From NCBI RefSeq assembly GCF_021168455.1, contig NZ_JAJOZR010000001.1:558001-622000 (forward strand): 64,000 nucleotides of DNA. Direction: 5' to 3'. Origin of the DNA: Ferranicluibacter quercicola (GTDB lineage: Bacteria; Pseudomonadota; Alphaproteobacteria; Rhizobiales; Rhizobiaceae). A program made the position numbers and the translations under genes. The notes below the pieces were generated by a model. That model saw only the letters and a program-made list of their open reading frames with translations, had not been told where the DNA came from and made no database searches. Positions 23,818 to 32,165 of the stretch are shown here, one piece after another (position 1 is the first letter of the stretch; each line of letters starts with the position of its first letter).

Positions 23818-25365
23818 ATGATTAGGATAGGCATCGATGTCGGCGGCACCAATACGGACGCCGTGGTCATGAACGGACCGGAGGTGATCGCCGGCGTCAA
23901 ATCCGCAACGACCGCCGACGTGATGAGCGGCGTCGTCAATGCGCTGCGCGACGTGCTGGCAGCGTCCGGAATGGAGGCATCCGCCGTCGATTTTGTCATG
24001 ATCGGCACGACCCATTTCACCAATGCCGTCGTCCAGCGCCGCGACCTCGCGCAGACCGCGGCCGTGCGCCTCGGCCTGCCCGCCACGGCCTCGCTGCCGC
24101 CGATGGTCGACTGGCCGGAGGATCTGAAGCAGTCGATCGGCAACCACACCTATCTCGCCCATGGCGGCAACGAGTTCGACGGCCGCGTCATCTCGCCGCT
24201 CGACGAGGATGAGCTGAAGGGCATCGCCCGCGATATCGCTTCCAAGGGCATTCGCAGCATCGCGATCACCTCGGTGTTCTCGCCGGTGTCCAGCGACTTC
24301 GAACGCCGTGCCGGCGCCATCTTCGAAGCGGAAATCCCCGGCGTGCATATCACGCTCTCGAGTGATATCGGCCGCATCGGGCTTCTGGAGCGCGAAAATG
24401 CGGCCATCATGAATGCCTGCCTGCGCGACCTCTCCGCCCATGTCATCGAGGCCTTCCGCAACGCCATCCGCGAGGCCGGCATCACCGGAAAGTTCTTCCT
24501 GACACAGAACGACGGCACCCTGATGGATGCAAGCTTCGCCGAGAAATTCCCGGTTCTGACGTTTGCTTCGGGACCGACGAACTCCATGCGCGGCGCGGCG
24601 TTTCTCTCCGGTGTCAGCGACGCCATCGTGGTCGATATCGGCGGCACGACTTCGGATGTCGGATCGCTGCACAAGGGCTTTCCCCGTCAGGCAACGATCG
24701 CCGTCGAGGTCGGCGGCGTACGCACCAATTTCCGCATGCCCGACGTGTTCTCGATCGGACTCGGCGGCGGGTCGCATGTCGTGGACACGGACAGCGGCAT
24801 CAAGGTCGGCCCGGTGTCCGTCGGCTACCGGATCAAGACCGAGGCGCTGATCTTCGGTGGGCAAACGCTCACCACCACGGATGTGGCCGTGGCGGCGGGC
24901 CGTGCCTCGCTCGGCGATGCCGCCAAGGTCGCCCACCTCACCCCGGATCTCATCGGTCGCGTGCAGACAAAAATCCACGCGATGCTGGAGGACTGCGTCG
25001 AGAAATCCCGCCTGTCGCCGGATCCGCTGCCCGTCATCGTGGTCGGTGGCGGCTCCATTCTGGTCGACGGTCCGCTCAGCGGCCTCGAGGTCATCAAGCC
25101 CGCACATTTCGGCGTCGCAAACGCCGTCGGTGCCGCGATTGCGCAGGTCTCCGGCGAGATCGACCGCGTCTATGCGCTGGCCGAACTTGGCCGCGACAAG
25201 GCGCTCGAAGACGCGAAGCAGCGGGCGGTCGATGCGGCGATTGCCGCCGGTGCCGCCCCCGACAGCATCGAGATCGTCGATGTCGAGGACGTGCCCCTCG
25301 CCTACCTGCCGGGCAATGCCACGCGTATCCGCGTCAAGGCCGTGGGAGAGCTCCATGCCGGTTGA
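23818..25365 (+). CDS. hydantoinase/oxoprolinase family protein (short HyuA type)
   Basis: The 515-residue protein has HyuA ATPase-fold signatures: RIGIDVGGTNTDAVVM at the start, MIGTTHFTNAVVQRR, and a second phosphate-binding motif VVDIGGTTSDVGSL near residue 275, followed by FSIGLGGGSHV. Family members use ATP to open hydantoin, oxoproline or similar ring amides. At about 515 residues it is shorter than the 687-residue HyuA at 32162 and lacks the C-terminal part, as in other HyuA proteins that sit beside DUF917 genes. It overlaps the downstream DUF917 gene. The substrate is unknown but is presumably what the upstream transporter imports. Confidence 0.85.
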   Translation: MIRIGIDVGGTNTDAVVMNGPEVIAGVKSATTADVMSGVVNALRDVLAASGMEASAVDFVMIGTTHFTNAVVQRRDLAQTAAVRLGLPATASLPPMVDWPEDLKQSIGNHTYLAHGGNEFDGRVISPLDEDELKGIARDIASKGIRSIAITSVFSPVSSDFERRAGAIFEAEIPGVHITLSSDIGRIGLLERENAAIMNACLRDLSAHVIEAFRNAIREAGITGKFFLTQNDGTLMDASFAEKFPVLTFASGPTNSMRGAAFLSGVSDAIVVDIGGTTSDVGSLHKGFPRQATIAVEVGGVRTNFRMPDVFSIGLGGGSHVVDTDSGIKVGPVSVGYRIKTEALIFGGQTLTTTDVAVAAGRASLGDAAKVAHLTPDLIGRVQTKIHAMLEDCVEKSRLSPDPLPVIVVGGGSILVDGPLSGLEVIKPAHFGVANAVGAAIAQVSGEIDRVYALAELGRDKALEDAKQRAVDAAIAAGAAPDSIEIVDVEDVPLAYLPGNATRIRVKAVGELHAG

Positions 25366-26473
25366 AGGCTACCTCCTCAGGGAAGAGGACCTCGTGCCGC
25401 TGTCCATGGGCGCCGCCCTGCTCGGTACCGGCGGCGGGGGCAACCCCTATATCGGCATGCTGCGTGCCCGCGAACTGATGCGCAAGGGCGCAGAGGTCCG
25501 CGTGCTGCCGCTGGAAGCGCTGGCGGATGATGCTTGGGTGGCGGAGTGCGGCGGCATCGGCGCGCCGGTCGTCGGCGTCGAGAAGATCGAGGAAGGCGGC
25601 GAGTGCTACCGTGCGGTGCGCGCCGTCGAAGAAGCGGCAGGCGTCACCGTCTCGGCAATGATCTCGGCCGAAATCGGCGGTGCGAACGCTATCGAGCCGA
25701 TCATCGCAGCGGCCATGGCCGGGCTTCCCGTCGTCGATGGCGACGGCATGGGCCGGGCCTTCCCGGAGGTGCAGATGACCACCTATATGATCTATGGCGC
25801 ACCCGCGGCACCGGCGGCCATCGCCGACGACAAGGGCAATGTCGTCGTCTTCCGCCAGATGGTCGACATGTTCTGGCTGGAGCGCTTCGCGCGCGACGCC
25901 TCCGTCGCCATGGGGGCCGGCGCCGGCTTCGCGGTCGCCCCGATGCGCGGAGATTTCGTCAAGCAGACCTCCGTGCCCGGAACCGTCACACAGGCGCTGG
26001 AGATCGGGCGCACCATTCTGGATGCCCGCTCCAGGCGTCAGAACGTCGTGGAGCGCGTTGTCGAGGCGACGGGCGCAACGCTGTTCTTCACCGGCAAGAT
26101 CACTGACATCCGCCGCGAACTGGCCGGCGGTTTCGCCAGGGGCGAGGCGCTGCTGGCAGGCATCGGAACCTGGACGGGCTCCGAGGCACGGATCGCGATC
26201 CAGAATGAAAACCTCGTCCTCTGGGTGGACGGCGTCGCCGTCGCCATGGTGCCGGACCTCATCATCAATCTGGAACTCGACACCGGCGAGCCCCTGACCA
26301 CCGAAGTCCTGCGCTACGGCCAGCGCATCGCGGTCATCGGCCTGCCGGTGCACGACCTCATGAAGACGCCACGCGCGCTGGAGATCGTCGGTCCCAAGGC
26401 CTTCGGCTATCCGGAACTGACCTTCGAGCCGATGGTCTACAGCAACGCGCAAGGCGGGGAGCGGCGTGCATGA
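25355..26473 (+). CDS. DUF917 domain protein (first of a tandem pair)
   Basis: The 372-residue protein has the DUF917 signatures LGTGGGGNPYIG at the start and VVDGDGMGRAFPEVQM in the middle, then VFRQMVDMFWLERFARDAS and a beta-rich C-terminal part. DUF917 proteins accompany HyuA-family enzymes and are thought to act with them; no reaction is established to my knowledge. GGGAGAG precedes the ATG, which lies inside the end of the HyuA gene. The stop overlaps the next DUF917 start (ATGA). It aligns with its neighbour over the whole length. Confidence 0.82.
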   Translation: MPVEGYLLREEDLVPLSMGAALLGTGGGGNPYIGMLRARELMRKGAEVRVLPLEALADDAWVAECGGIGAPVVGVEKIEEGGECYRAVRAVEEAAGVTVSAMISAEIGGANAIEPIIAAAMAGLPVVDGDGMGRAFPEVQMTTYMIYGAPAAPAAIADDKGNVVVFRQMVDMFWLERFARDASVAMGAGAGFAVAPMRGDFVKQTSVPGTVTQALEIGRTILDARSRRQNVVERVVEATGATLFFTGKITDIRRELAGGFARGEALLAGIGTWTGSEARIAIQNENLVLWVDGVAVAMVPDLIINLELDTGEPLTTEVLRYGQRIAVIGLPVHDLMKTPRALEIVGPKAFGYPELTFEPMVYSNAQGGERRA

Positions 26474-27552
26474 ATATCCTGAGAACGATCTATGCCGAAG
26501 ATCTCGATGACATCGCCATCGGCGGCGCCATTCTCGGCACGGGCGGCGGCGGCGATCCCTATGTGGGCAAGCTGATGGCGAAGGAAGCCATTCGCAAGCA
26601 CGGCCCGGTCGAGCTGATCGACGTCGGCGAGCTTGCCGACGACGCCCTCGTCGTTCCCGTCTGCATGATGGGCGCACCGACCGTGATGACGGAAAAGCTG
26701 CCGCAGGGTGACGAGCTTCTCACCGCCTTTCGCAAGCTGGAACAGCTCCTCGGCCGCAAGATCGATGCCGTGCTGTGCGGCGAAGCGGGCGGCGTCAATT
26801 CCACGACGCCCTTTGTGGTGGCCGCCGCCGCGGGCCTGCCGCTGGTCGATGGCGATGGCATGGGACGAGCCTATCCGGAGCTGCAGATGGTGACCTTCAC
26901 CCTGCACGGCATCTCCGCCACACCCATGGTTCTCTGCGACGACAAGGGCAACGCCCTCGTGCTCGAGACGGTCAGCAATGCCTGGACGGAGCGGCTGGCG
27001 CGCGCCGCGACCGTCGAGATGGGCGGATCGGCACTTCTCGCCTTCTACCCGATGAGCGGCGCACAAGCCAAGGCCTGCGTCGTTCGCGGCACGCTGTCGC
27101 TCTGCGCCAATCTTGGCCTTGAGCTGCGGGAAAGCCGGCTTTCGAATGGCGATCCGGTGGGCGCGATCGCCGGAAAGCTCGGCGCATCCGTCCTCTTCCA
27201 TGGCCGCCTGACCGACATCGACCGCCGCACGATCGGCGGCTTTGCCCGGGGGACGGCGCGGTTCGACGGCGTGGAGGACTGGAAGGGGCAGACGTTCCGC
27301 CTCGACTTCCAGAACGAGTTTCTGATGGCCGAGCGCAACGGCGAGATTGTCTGCACCACCCCGGATCTCATCACGCTGCTGGAGGCCGAAAGCGGCAATC
27401 CGGTCACGGCCGACTCGCTGCGCTACGGCCTGCGCCTCGTCGCCCTCGCCTTTCCCTGCAACCCGCAGTGGAAGACAGACGCCGGCATCGCCCTCGTCGG
27501 TCCCCGCTATTTCGGCTATGATACGGATTACATTCCGTGCGACGCACATTGA
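26470..27552 (+). CDS. DUF917 domain protein (second of a tandem pair)
   Basis: The 360-residue protein repeats the pattern of the upstream gene: ILGTGGGGDPYVGKL, DAVLCGEAGGVNSTTPFVVAAAAGLPLVDGDGMGRAYPELQM and FHGRLTDIDRRTIGGFARG. The two are diverged paralogues, so they may form a hetero-oligomer with the HyuA protein. It is the last gene of the transporter-HyuA operon. A terminator-like hairpin lies about 28 bp downstream. Confidence 0.82.
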   Translation: MNILRTIYAEDLDDIAIGGAILGTGGGGDPYVGKLMAKEAIRKHGPVELIDVGELADDALVVPVCMMGAPTVMTEKLPQGDELLTAFRKLEQLLGRKIDAVLCGEAGGVNSTTPFVVAAAAGLPLVDGDGMGRAYPELQMVTFTLHGISATPMVLCDDKGNALVLETVSNAWTERLARAATVEMGGSALLAFYPMSGAQAKACVVRGTLSLCANLGLELRESRLSNGDPVGAIAGKLGASVLFHGRLTDIDRRTIGGFARGTARFDGVEDWKGQTFRLDFQNEFLMAERNGEIVCTTPDLITLLEAESGNPVTADSLRYGLRLVALAFPCNPQWKTDAGIALVGPRYFGYDTDYIPCDAH

Positions 27553-27580
27553 GCGGATGACAGGGTCATGACCGTACCGT

Positions 27581-27600
27581 CGGCCGCAACCGGCCGGGTT
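27581..27600 (+). terminator. Operon-end hairpin candidate
   Basis: CGGCCG-CAAC-CGGCCG forms a short GC stem followed by GGTTT, 28 bp past the last DUF917 stop. A second, longer hairpin (CGGCTCGCA with TGCGAGCCG, 27632-27654) lies 19 bp before the next LuxR start and may affect its translation. Confidence 0.45.
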
Positions 27601-27673
27601 TCCAAACGGGCTTCAAGGCCATAAGATCGTTCGGCTCGCACCTGTTGCGAGCCGTCGCTCATGCCTGGGAAAA

Positions 27674-30358
27674 ATGCCGAGAGCCGTGCTGCCACCATCG
27701 TCGCTTCGCCGGCAAGCCCGTTTTCGACCGCCGTCGATCGCGGGGAAGGTCGCACGCCCCCGGCTTCTCGATCTTCTGTCACTGCCCGGCCAGCGACGGT
27801 TGACGGTCCTTCTGGCACCGGCCGGATACGGCAAGACGTCGCTGGCCGCACAATGGTATCACGCGCTTCTGGCGCAGGGCGTAAACGCGGCATGGGTTTC
27901 GCTCGGGCCGGATGATGGCGACCAGAGCCGGTTTCTGCTGGCCCTGATCGAGGCGCTGGACCATGCGCTCGACCATCCGGCAAAGCCGGTCGATGCCGGC
28001 TCCATGTCCGTCGCCACGCTTCTCTCCGTGCTCGTCACGCGCCTGCAGCGCGTTCCGCCGGAAACGACCCTGTTTCTCGACGATTATCATGCGTCCCAGA
28101 CCGATGGCACAGAGGCGCTGATCGCGCGGCTGCTGTCGCATGACGATATCGGGCATATCCGGTTCGTGCTCGTGTCCCGCAGCGCGCCGCGGTTTCCCAC
28201 ATCCGCACTGCGCCTTGCCGGGGATGTCCGGCAGATCGGGCTTGCCGAGCTTGGATTTTCCGACGACGAGGCGCAGGCCTTCTTCGGCGGCAGCGATGCC
28301 GCGCTGAGCGTCCCGCAGCTGAAGAGCCTCAACCAGCGGGCGGAAGGCTGGCCGGTCGCCCTGCAGATGATGCGGATGCTTCTGGAGGAGACCGGCGCCG
28401 ACAGTCCGGCGATCCTGTCCGCGTTCAAGGACCGCAGCGGCGATATGGGGCTCTATCTGTCGGAGCAGGTCTTTTCCGGCCTCTCGACTCCGCTTCAGCG
28501 GCTGCTCCTCGAAACCTCCTCCCTGCCCGCCATACACCGCGACCTTGTTTCGACGCTGTGCGACGAGACGACCGCCGGCGCTTTCGCGTCCCTACGCGAT
28601 CAGGCCCTGCCCATCGCGGTGCTCGATGACGAGGGACGCTGGCTCCGCCTGCATCCGGTGCTCACGGCGTTCCTGAAGGAAGAGGCCGCGCGTCTCGGCA
28701 TCGACAGTGCCGCGATCCTCGCCCGCGCCGCGCGCTGGTTTGCCGGAGAAGGTGATCTGGAGGCCGCCGTCGAGCATGCCTTCGCCGCCCGAGCGCCGGC
28801 GCTTGCGGCCGAGATCATCGAGGCGGCCGGAGGCTGGCGGCGGGTCTACACGACCAGCCGCGGCGGTGCCGCCCTGTTCCGCAAGCTGTCGGACGAAGCC
28901 GCGCAGATCGATCTTGCGGCCTATCCCCTGACCACGCTCGGTCTGGCCGTCGTCAGCGCCAAGGCGGCGCAGCTCGACGCGGCGGACTATTATCTCGAGA
29001 TCGCCTCCCGGAGCGCCGACGCCGCGGACGAGGCGCTGTCGAGTGCGCTTCGGGTCGTCCGGGTGCTCGTTTCCCTCTACACCGACCGCTGGGTCAGCAG
29101 CGCGGACCTCGGCGAACTCGAGCGCGATCTTGGCCGCGCCTCCGGTCGGGAGCTCGTGCATCGTGCGCTGTCGCTCAACATGCTGTCCTACAATTTCCTG
29201 ATCCGCACGGATCTCGATCGCGCGTTGCATTACGGCAATCTGGCCATGCAGGCGTTTCGGGATGGCGGTGCGGATTTCGGAGCCCTGCACCTCTACACCC
29301 ATATCGGCCAGGCATCCTTCTTCCGCGGCGACATGACCTCGGCGGAGGAGGCCTATGACCGGCTGATCGCCGAGGTGGCCGCACATATCGGCCGCGGCAG
29401 CGATTTCGATGCGGTCGGCCATGTGCTGAAATGCGAGGTCCTGTCGATGCGGGGCGATATCGCCGAGGCGGGTCAAGCGCTTGCCTGGGCGCTGCCGCAT
29501 GTCGAACGCCATGATACCTGGCTCGACCCGCTGGCCGCCGGACTGCTGGCGCAGCAGCGCGTTCTCATCCTGTCCGGCGACAGGATCGGTGCGCATGCCG
29601 CCATGGACCGGGCGCGGGCGACCGCGGGGCGACGCGGCTTCGACCGTCTCGTCCGCATGATCGACGGGGAGCGCGTCGCACTGCTCATCGCCTCGGGCGA
29701 CCTTGCGGAGGCCGCGCGCTATGCCGAGGCAACCGGGTTCGGCGAGAAAGCGGCCCGGGCGGACCAGGTGAACGACCTCTCCCTGCGGCTTCGGGGAACG
29801 GTGCCCGCGCTTCTCTGGGTGCGGATGCATCTGGCAGAGGGGCGGCTGGAGGTCGCGCGCGATCTCCTCTCAAGGCTGGAGACGAGCCAGGCCCGCAAGC
29901 CGCATGTTGTCCGGCAGATCGAGCTGCGTCTCCTCGGCATCCGGCTGGCCATGGCCGCCGGCGATACCGCGATGGCCGCCAGCCGGCTGTCGGATCTCGT
30001 GCTCGGCCTGCCCGTGACGGACTATCGCGCCGTCCTCCTGTCTGAGGGACCCGCTTTCATGGACGGGATCCTCGCGCTTGCCCACGCGGCACCCGTGCCG
30101 CAGGTCGTGCTGCAGCGCCTGTTGCAGACGGCCGGCTCGCCGTCCGCGATCGTCCCGAAGACAGGTGGCCTGACGGAGCGCGAGCAGGCGGTGATGCAGC
30201 TTCTGAGCGAAGGCCTCGGGAACAAGGATATTGGCCGGCGACTATCCCTCAGCGACAATACGGTCAAGTTTCACCTGCGAAACATCTACGCCAAGTTCGG
30301 CGTGACGACCCGCACGGCGGCAGCGGCAGCCGCGCGGACGGCCGGCCTGCTGCCCTGA
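27674..30358 (+). CDS. LuxR-family ATP-binding (MalT/LAL-type) transcriptional regulator
   Basis: The 894-residue protein has an intact ATPase core: Walker A APAGYGKTS at residues 48-56, Walker B LFLDDYH at 133-139, and a sensor region VLVSRSAPRFP. Then come NQRAEGWPVALQMM, a long TPR-like helical region and a C-terminal LuxR domain (LTEREQAVMQLLSEG...LSLSDNTVKFHLRNIYAKFG). MalT-like proteins activate catabolic operons in response to an inducer. It lies between two HyuA modules and precedes hyuB by 118 bp, so it probably controls the second module. It is a paralogue of the regulator at 15845, with similar length and layout. The start has only a weak GGGA upstream. Confidence 0.85.
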   Translation: MPRAVLPPSSLRRQARFRPPSIAGKVARPRLLDLLSLPGQRRLTVLLAPAGYGKTSLAAQWYHALLAQGVNAAWVSLGPDDGDQSRFLLALIEALDHALDHPAKPVDAGSMSVATLLSVLVTRLQRVPPETTLFLDDYHASQTDGTEALIARLLSHDDIGHIRFVLVSRSAPRFPTSALRLAGDVRQIGLAELGFSDDEAQAFFGGSDAALSVPQLKSLNQRAEGWPVALQMMRMLLEETGADSPAILSAFKDRSGDMGLYLSEQVFSGLSTPLQRLLLETSSLPAIHRDLVSTLCDETTAGAFASLRDQALPIAVLDDEGRWLRLHPVLTAFLKEEAARLGIDSAAILARAARWFAGEGDLEAAVEHAFAARAPALAAEIIEAAGGWRRVYTTSRGGAALFRKLSDEAAQIDLAAYPLTTLGLAVVSAKAAQLDAADYYLEIASRSADAADEALSSALRVVRVLVSLYTDRWVSSADLGELERDLGRASGRELVHRALSLNMLSYNFLIRTDLDRALHYGNLAMQAFRDGGADFGALHLYTHIGQASFFRGDMTSAEEAYDRLIAEVAAHIGRGSDFDAVGHVLKCEVLSMRGDIAEAGQALAWALPHVERHDTWLDPLAAGLLAQQRVLILSGDRIGAHAAMDRARATAGRRGFDRLVRMIDGERVALLIASGDLAEAARYAEATGFGEKAARADQVNDLSLRLRGTVPALLWVRMHLAEGRLEVARDLLSRLETSQARKPHVVRQIELRLLGIRLAMAAGDTAMAASRLSDLVLGLPVTDYRAVLLSEGPAFMDGILALAHAAPVPQVVLQRLLQTAGSPSAIVPKTGGLTEREQAVMQLLSEGLGNKDIGRRLSLSDNTVKFHLRNIYAKFGVTTRTAAAAAARTAGLLP

Positions 30359-30370
30359 CACTCAGGGCTT

Positions 30371-30420
30371 CCCACCCGTTCGGGCAGGTATCGCCGGCCC
30401 CACCCCACCCGTCTGGCAGG
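30371..30420 (+). promoter_or_regulatory. Imperfect direct repeat upstream of hyuB: activator site candidate
   Basis: CCCACCCGTTCGGGCAGG (30371-30388) and CCCACCCGTCTGGCAGG (30404-30420) are two near-identical copies about 33 bp (three turns) apart, 57-106 bp before the hyuB start. A hairpin GCCCTGA-CAC-TCAGGGC (30352-30368) overlaps the LuxR stop just upstream. The tandem layout suits a MalT-type activator. Confidence 0.4.
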
Positions 30421-30476
30421 CTATGCCACGCCGCGCTCCTCTCCTACGCTGCCTTTGACGAACCAAGGGGGTCCAC

Positions 30477-32165
30477 ATGCCGTCCGGGCAGACCATCATC
30501 GATCCGGTGACGCAGGAAATCATCGAGGGCAAGCTCGTTGCCACCGTGGATGAGATGGGCATCGTCATGGCCCGCACGAGCATGAGCCCCGTCATCTACG
30601 AAGTGCTTGATTTCGCCTGCGGTCTTCTGACCGCCGATGGCGAACTCGTGGCGCAGATGAACGGCATCACGCTCTTCACGGGCACGTTCGGCGTGCAGGT
30701 CAAGGCGCTGATCGCGCAGTTCGGCGGGCGTCTTGCCGATGGCGACGTGCTTCTGACGAACGATCCCTATGCCGGGGGCACGCATGCCTGCGACTTCGCG
30801 ATCGTCAAGCCGCTCTTCGTCGATGGGGAGATCCTGGCCTATGCGATCAACGTCGCGCACTATCTCGATGTCGGCGGCTCCGTTCCCGGCAGCCTTGCAC
30901 CCGATGCCACCTCGGTCTTTCAGGAGGGCCTGCGGCTTCCCGGCGTGAAAGTGATGCGGGCCGATGCGTTCTGCGACGAGATCCTGCACATCCTCGCCGC
31001 CAATGTCCGCATGCCGCAGATTGCCCTTGGCGATCTCAACGCGCAGATCGCCACCGTTCGTGTCGCCGGTCGTCGGATGGCGGAGCTTGCGGCCAAGTAT
31101 GGCGCCGACGTGGTCAAGGCCGCGTTCGCGCATCTTCTGGCCACCAGCGAAGCCAGTGCGCGCGCGGCGATCCTCGCCCTGCCCGACGGCGTGTACACGG
31201 CAACGGACGTGATCGACGGCGATGGCGTCACCGATGCACCGATCGATGTCACGGTCACGATCACCATTGCGGCCGATCGCATCATCGCCGATTTCACCGG
31301 CTGCCCGCCTGCCGTTGCCGGACCGATCAACTGCGCGCGCGGCGCCCTGCAATCCGCCGTCAAGACCATCGTCAAGGCCCTCATAGACCCTCAGGCGCCG
31401 TCCAACGAAGGATGGTTCCGCCCCCTCGACGTCCTCTGTCCGCCGGGCACGGTGTTCACCGCGGAAAAGCCCTCGCCGACCGGCTGGTACTACGAGGGTT
31501 CGGTGCACGCGTCGGAGCTGCTCTGGAAGGCGCTGGCGCCGCTCAAGCCCGGGCGGTTCTCCGCCGGGTCCTATTCCAGCCTCTGCGTCGTCTACATTTC
31601 CGGCCGGGACGACACCGGCGCGCCCTTCATCCACATCGAGCCGCAACATGGCGGATGGGGCGCGACGCCGGACGAGGACGGCGCCGGCGCGCTGATCGCG
31701 CTGACGGATGGCGACACCTACAATTATTCCGTCGAGGTCATCGAGGCCCGCTTTCCGCTGCGGGTCCGGCGCTACGCACTGAACGTCGAGGGCGGCACCG
31801 GCGCCGGGCGACGGCGCGGCGGTTTCGGCATCATCCGGGAATACGAGGTGCTTTCGACGGAAGCCTCCGCCTATGCCAGTTTCGGCCGGACGAAAACCCT
31901 CCCCTGGGGCGTCGATGGCGGTGCAGCGGGAACCGCGAACCGGCTCGAGATCGAACGGCACGCCGGAGGCCTCGACGTCCACGGCCGCGTCGCGCATCTC
32001 GATCTCGCGCGCCACGATATCGTGCGGATCGTCACCGGCGGCGGCGGCGGCTGGGGAGATCCGAAACGGCGCGAAGCATCGAGGATCGCGCAGGACGTGC
32101 GCGACGGACTGGTGGCGCGCGCGGTCGCGCTGGACGTGTACGGCTACGAGGAAACGGCATCATGA
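30477..32165 (+). CDS. hyuB: hydantoinase B/oxoprolinase family protein
   Basis: The 562-residue protein matches HyuB: IDPVTQEIIEGKLVATVDEM and VIYEVLDFACGLLTADGELVAQ near the start, LLTNDPYAGGTHACDFAIVKP in the first third, then LNVEGGTGAGRRRGGFGI and GGGGGWGDP at the C-terminus. HyuB acts with HyuA in ATP-dependent cleavage of ring amides such as N-methylhydantoin or 5-oxoproline. The stop overlaps the hyuA start (ATGA), consistent with a two-subunit enzyme. The exact substrate cannot be read from the sequence. Confidence 0.88.
   Translation: MPSGQTIIDPVTQEIIEGKLVATVDEMGIVMARTSMSPVIYEVLDFACGLLTADGELVAQMNGITLFTGTFGVQVKALIAQFGGRLADGDVLLTNDPYAGGTHACDFAIVKPLFVDGEILAYAINVAHYLDVGGSVPGSLAPDATSVFQEGLRLPGVKVMRADAFCDEILHILAANVRMPQIALGDLNAQIATVRVAGRRMAELAAKYGADVVKAAFAHLLATSEASARAAILALPDGVYTATDVIDGDGVTDAPIDVTVTITIAADRIIADFTGCPPAVAGPINCARGALQSAVKTIVKALIDPQAPSNEGWFRPLDVLCPPGTVFTAEKPSPTGWYYEGSVHASELLWKALAPLKPGRFSAGSYSSLCVVYISGRDDTGAPFIHIEPQHGGWGATPDEDGAGALIALTDGDTYNYSVEVIEARFPLRVRRYALNVEGGTGAGRRRGGFGIIREYEVLSTEASAYASFGRTKTLPWGVDGGAAGTANRLEIERHAGGLDVHGRVAHLDLARHDIVRIVTGGGGGWGDPKRREASRIAQDVRDGLVARAVALDVYGYEETAS

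Noticed and set aside
22843..25356. 837-codon open frame on the minus strand across the ABC ATPase and HyuA genes
   Set aside because: It mirrors coding sequence with clear ATPase and HyuA motifs on the plus strand, and the product is low-complexity Arg/Gly/His/Asp-rich.
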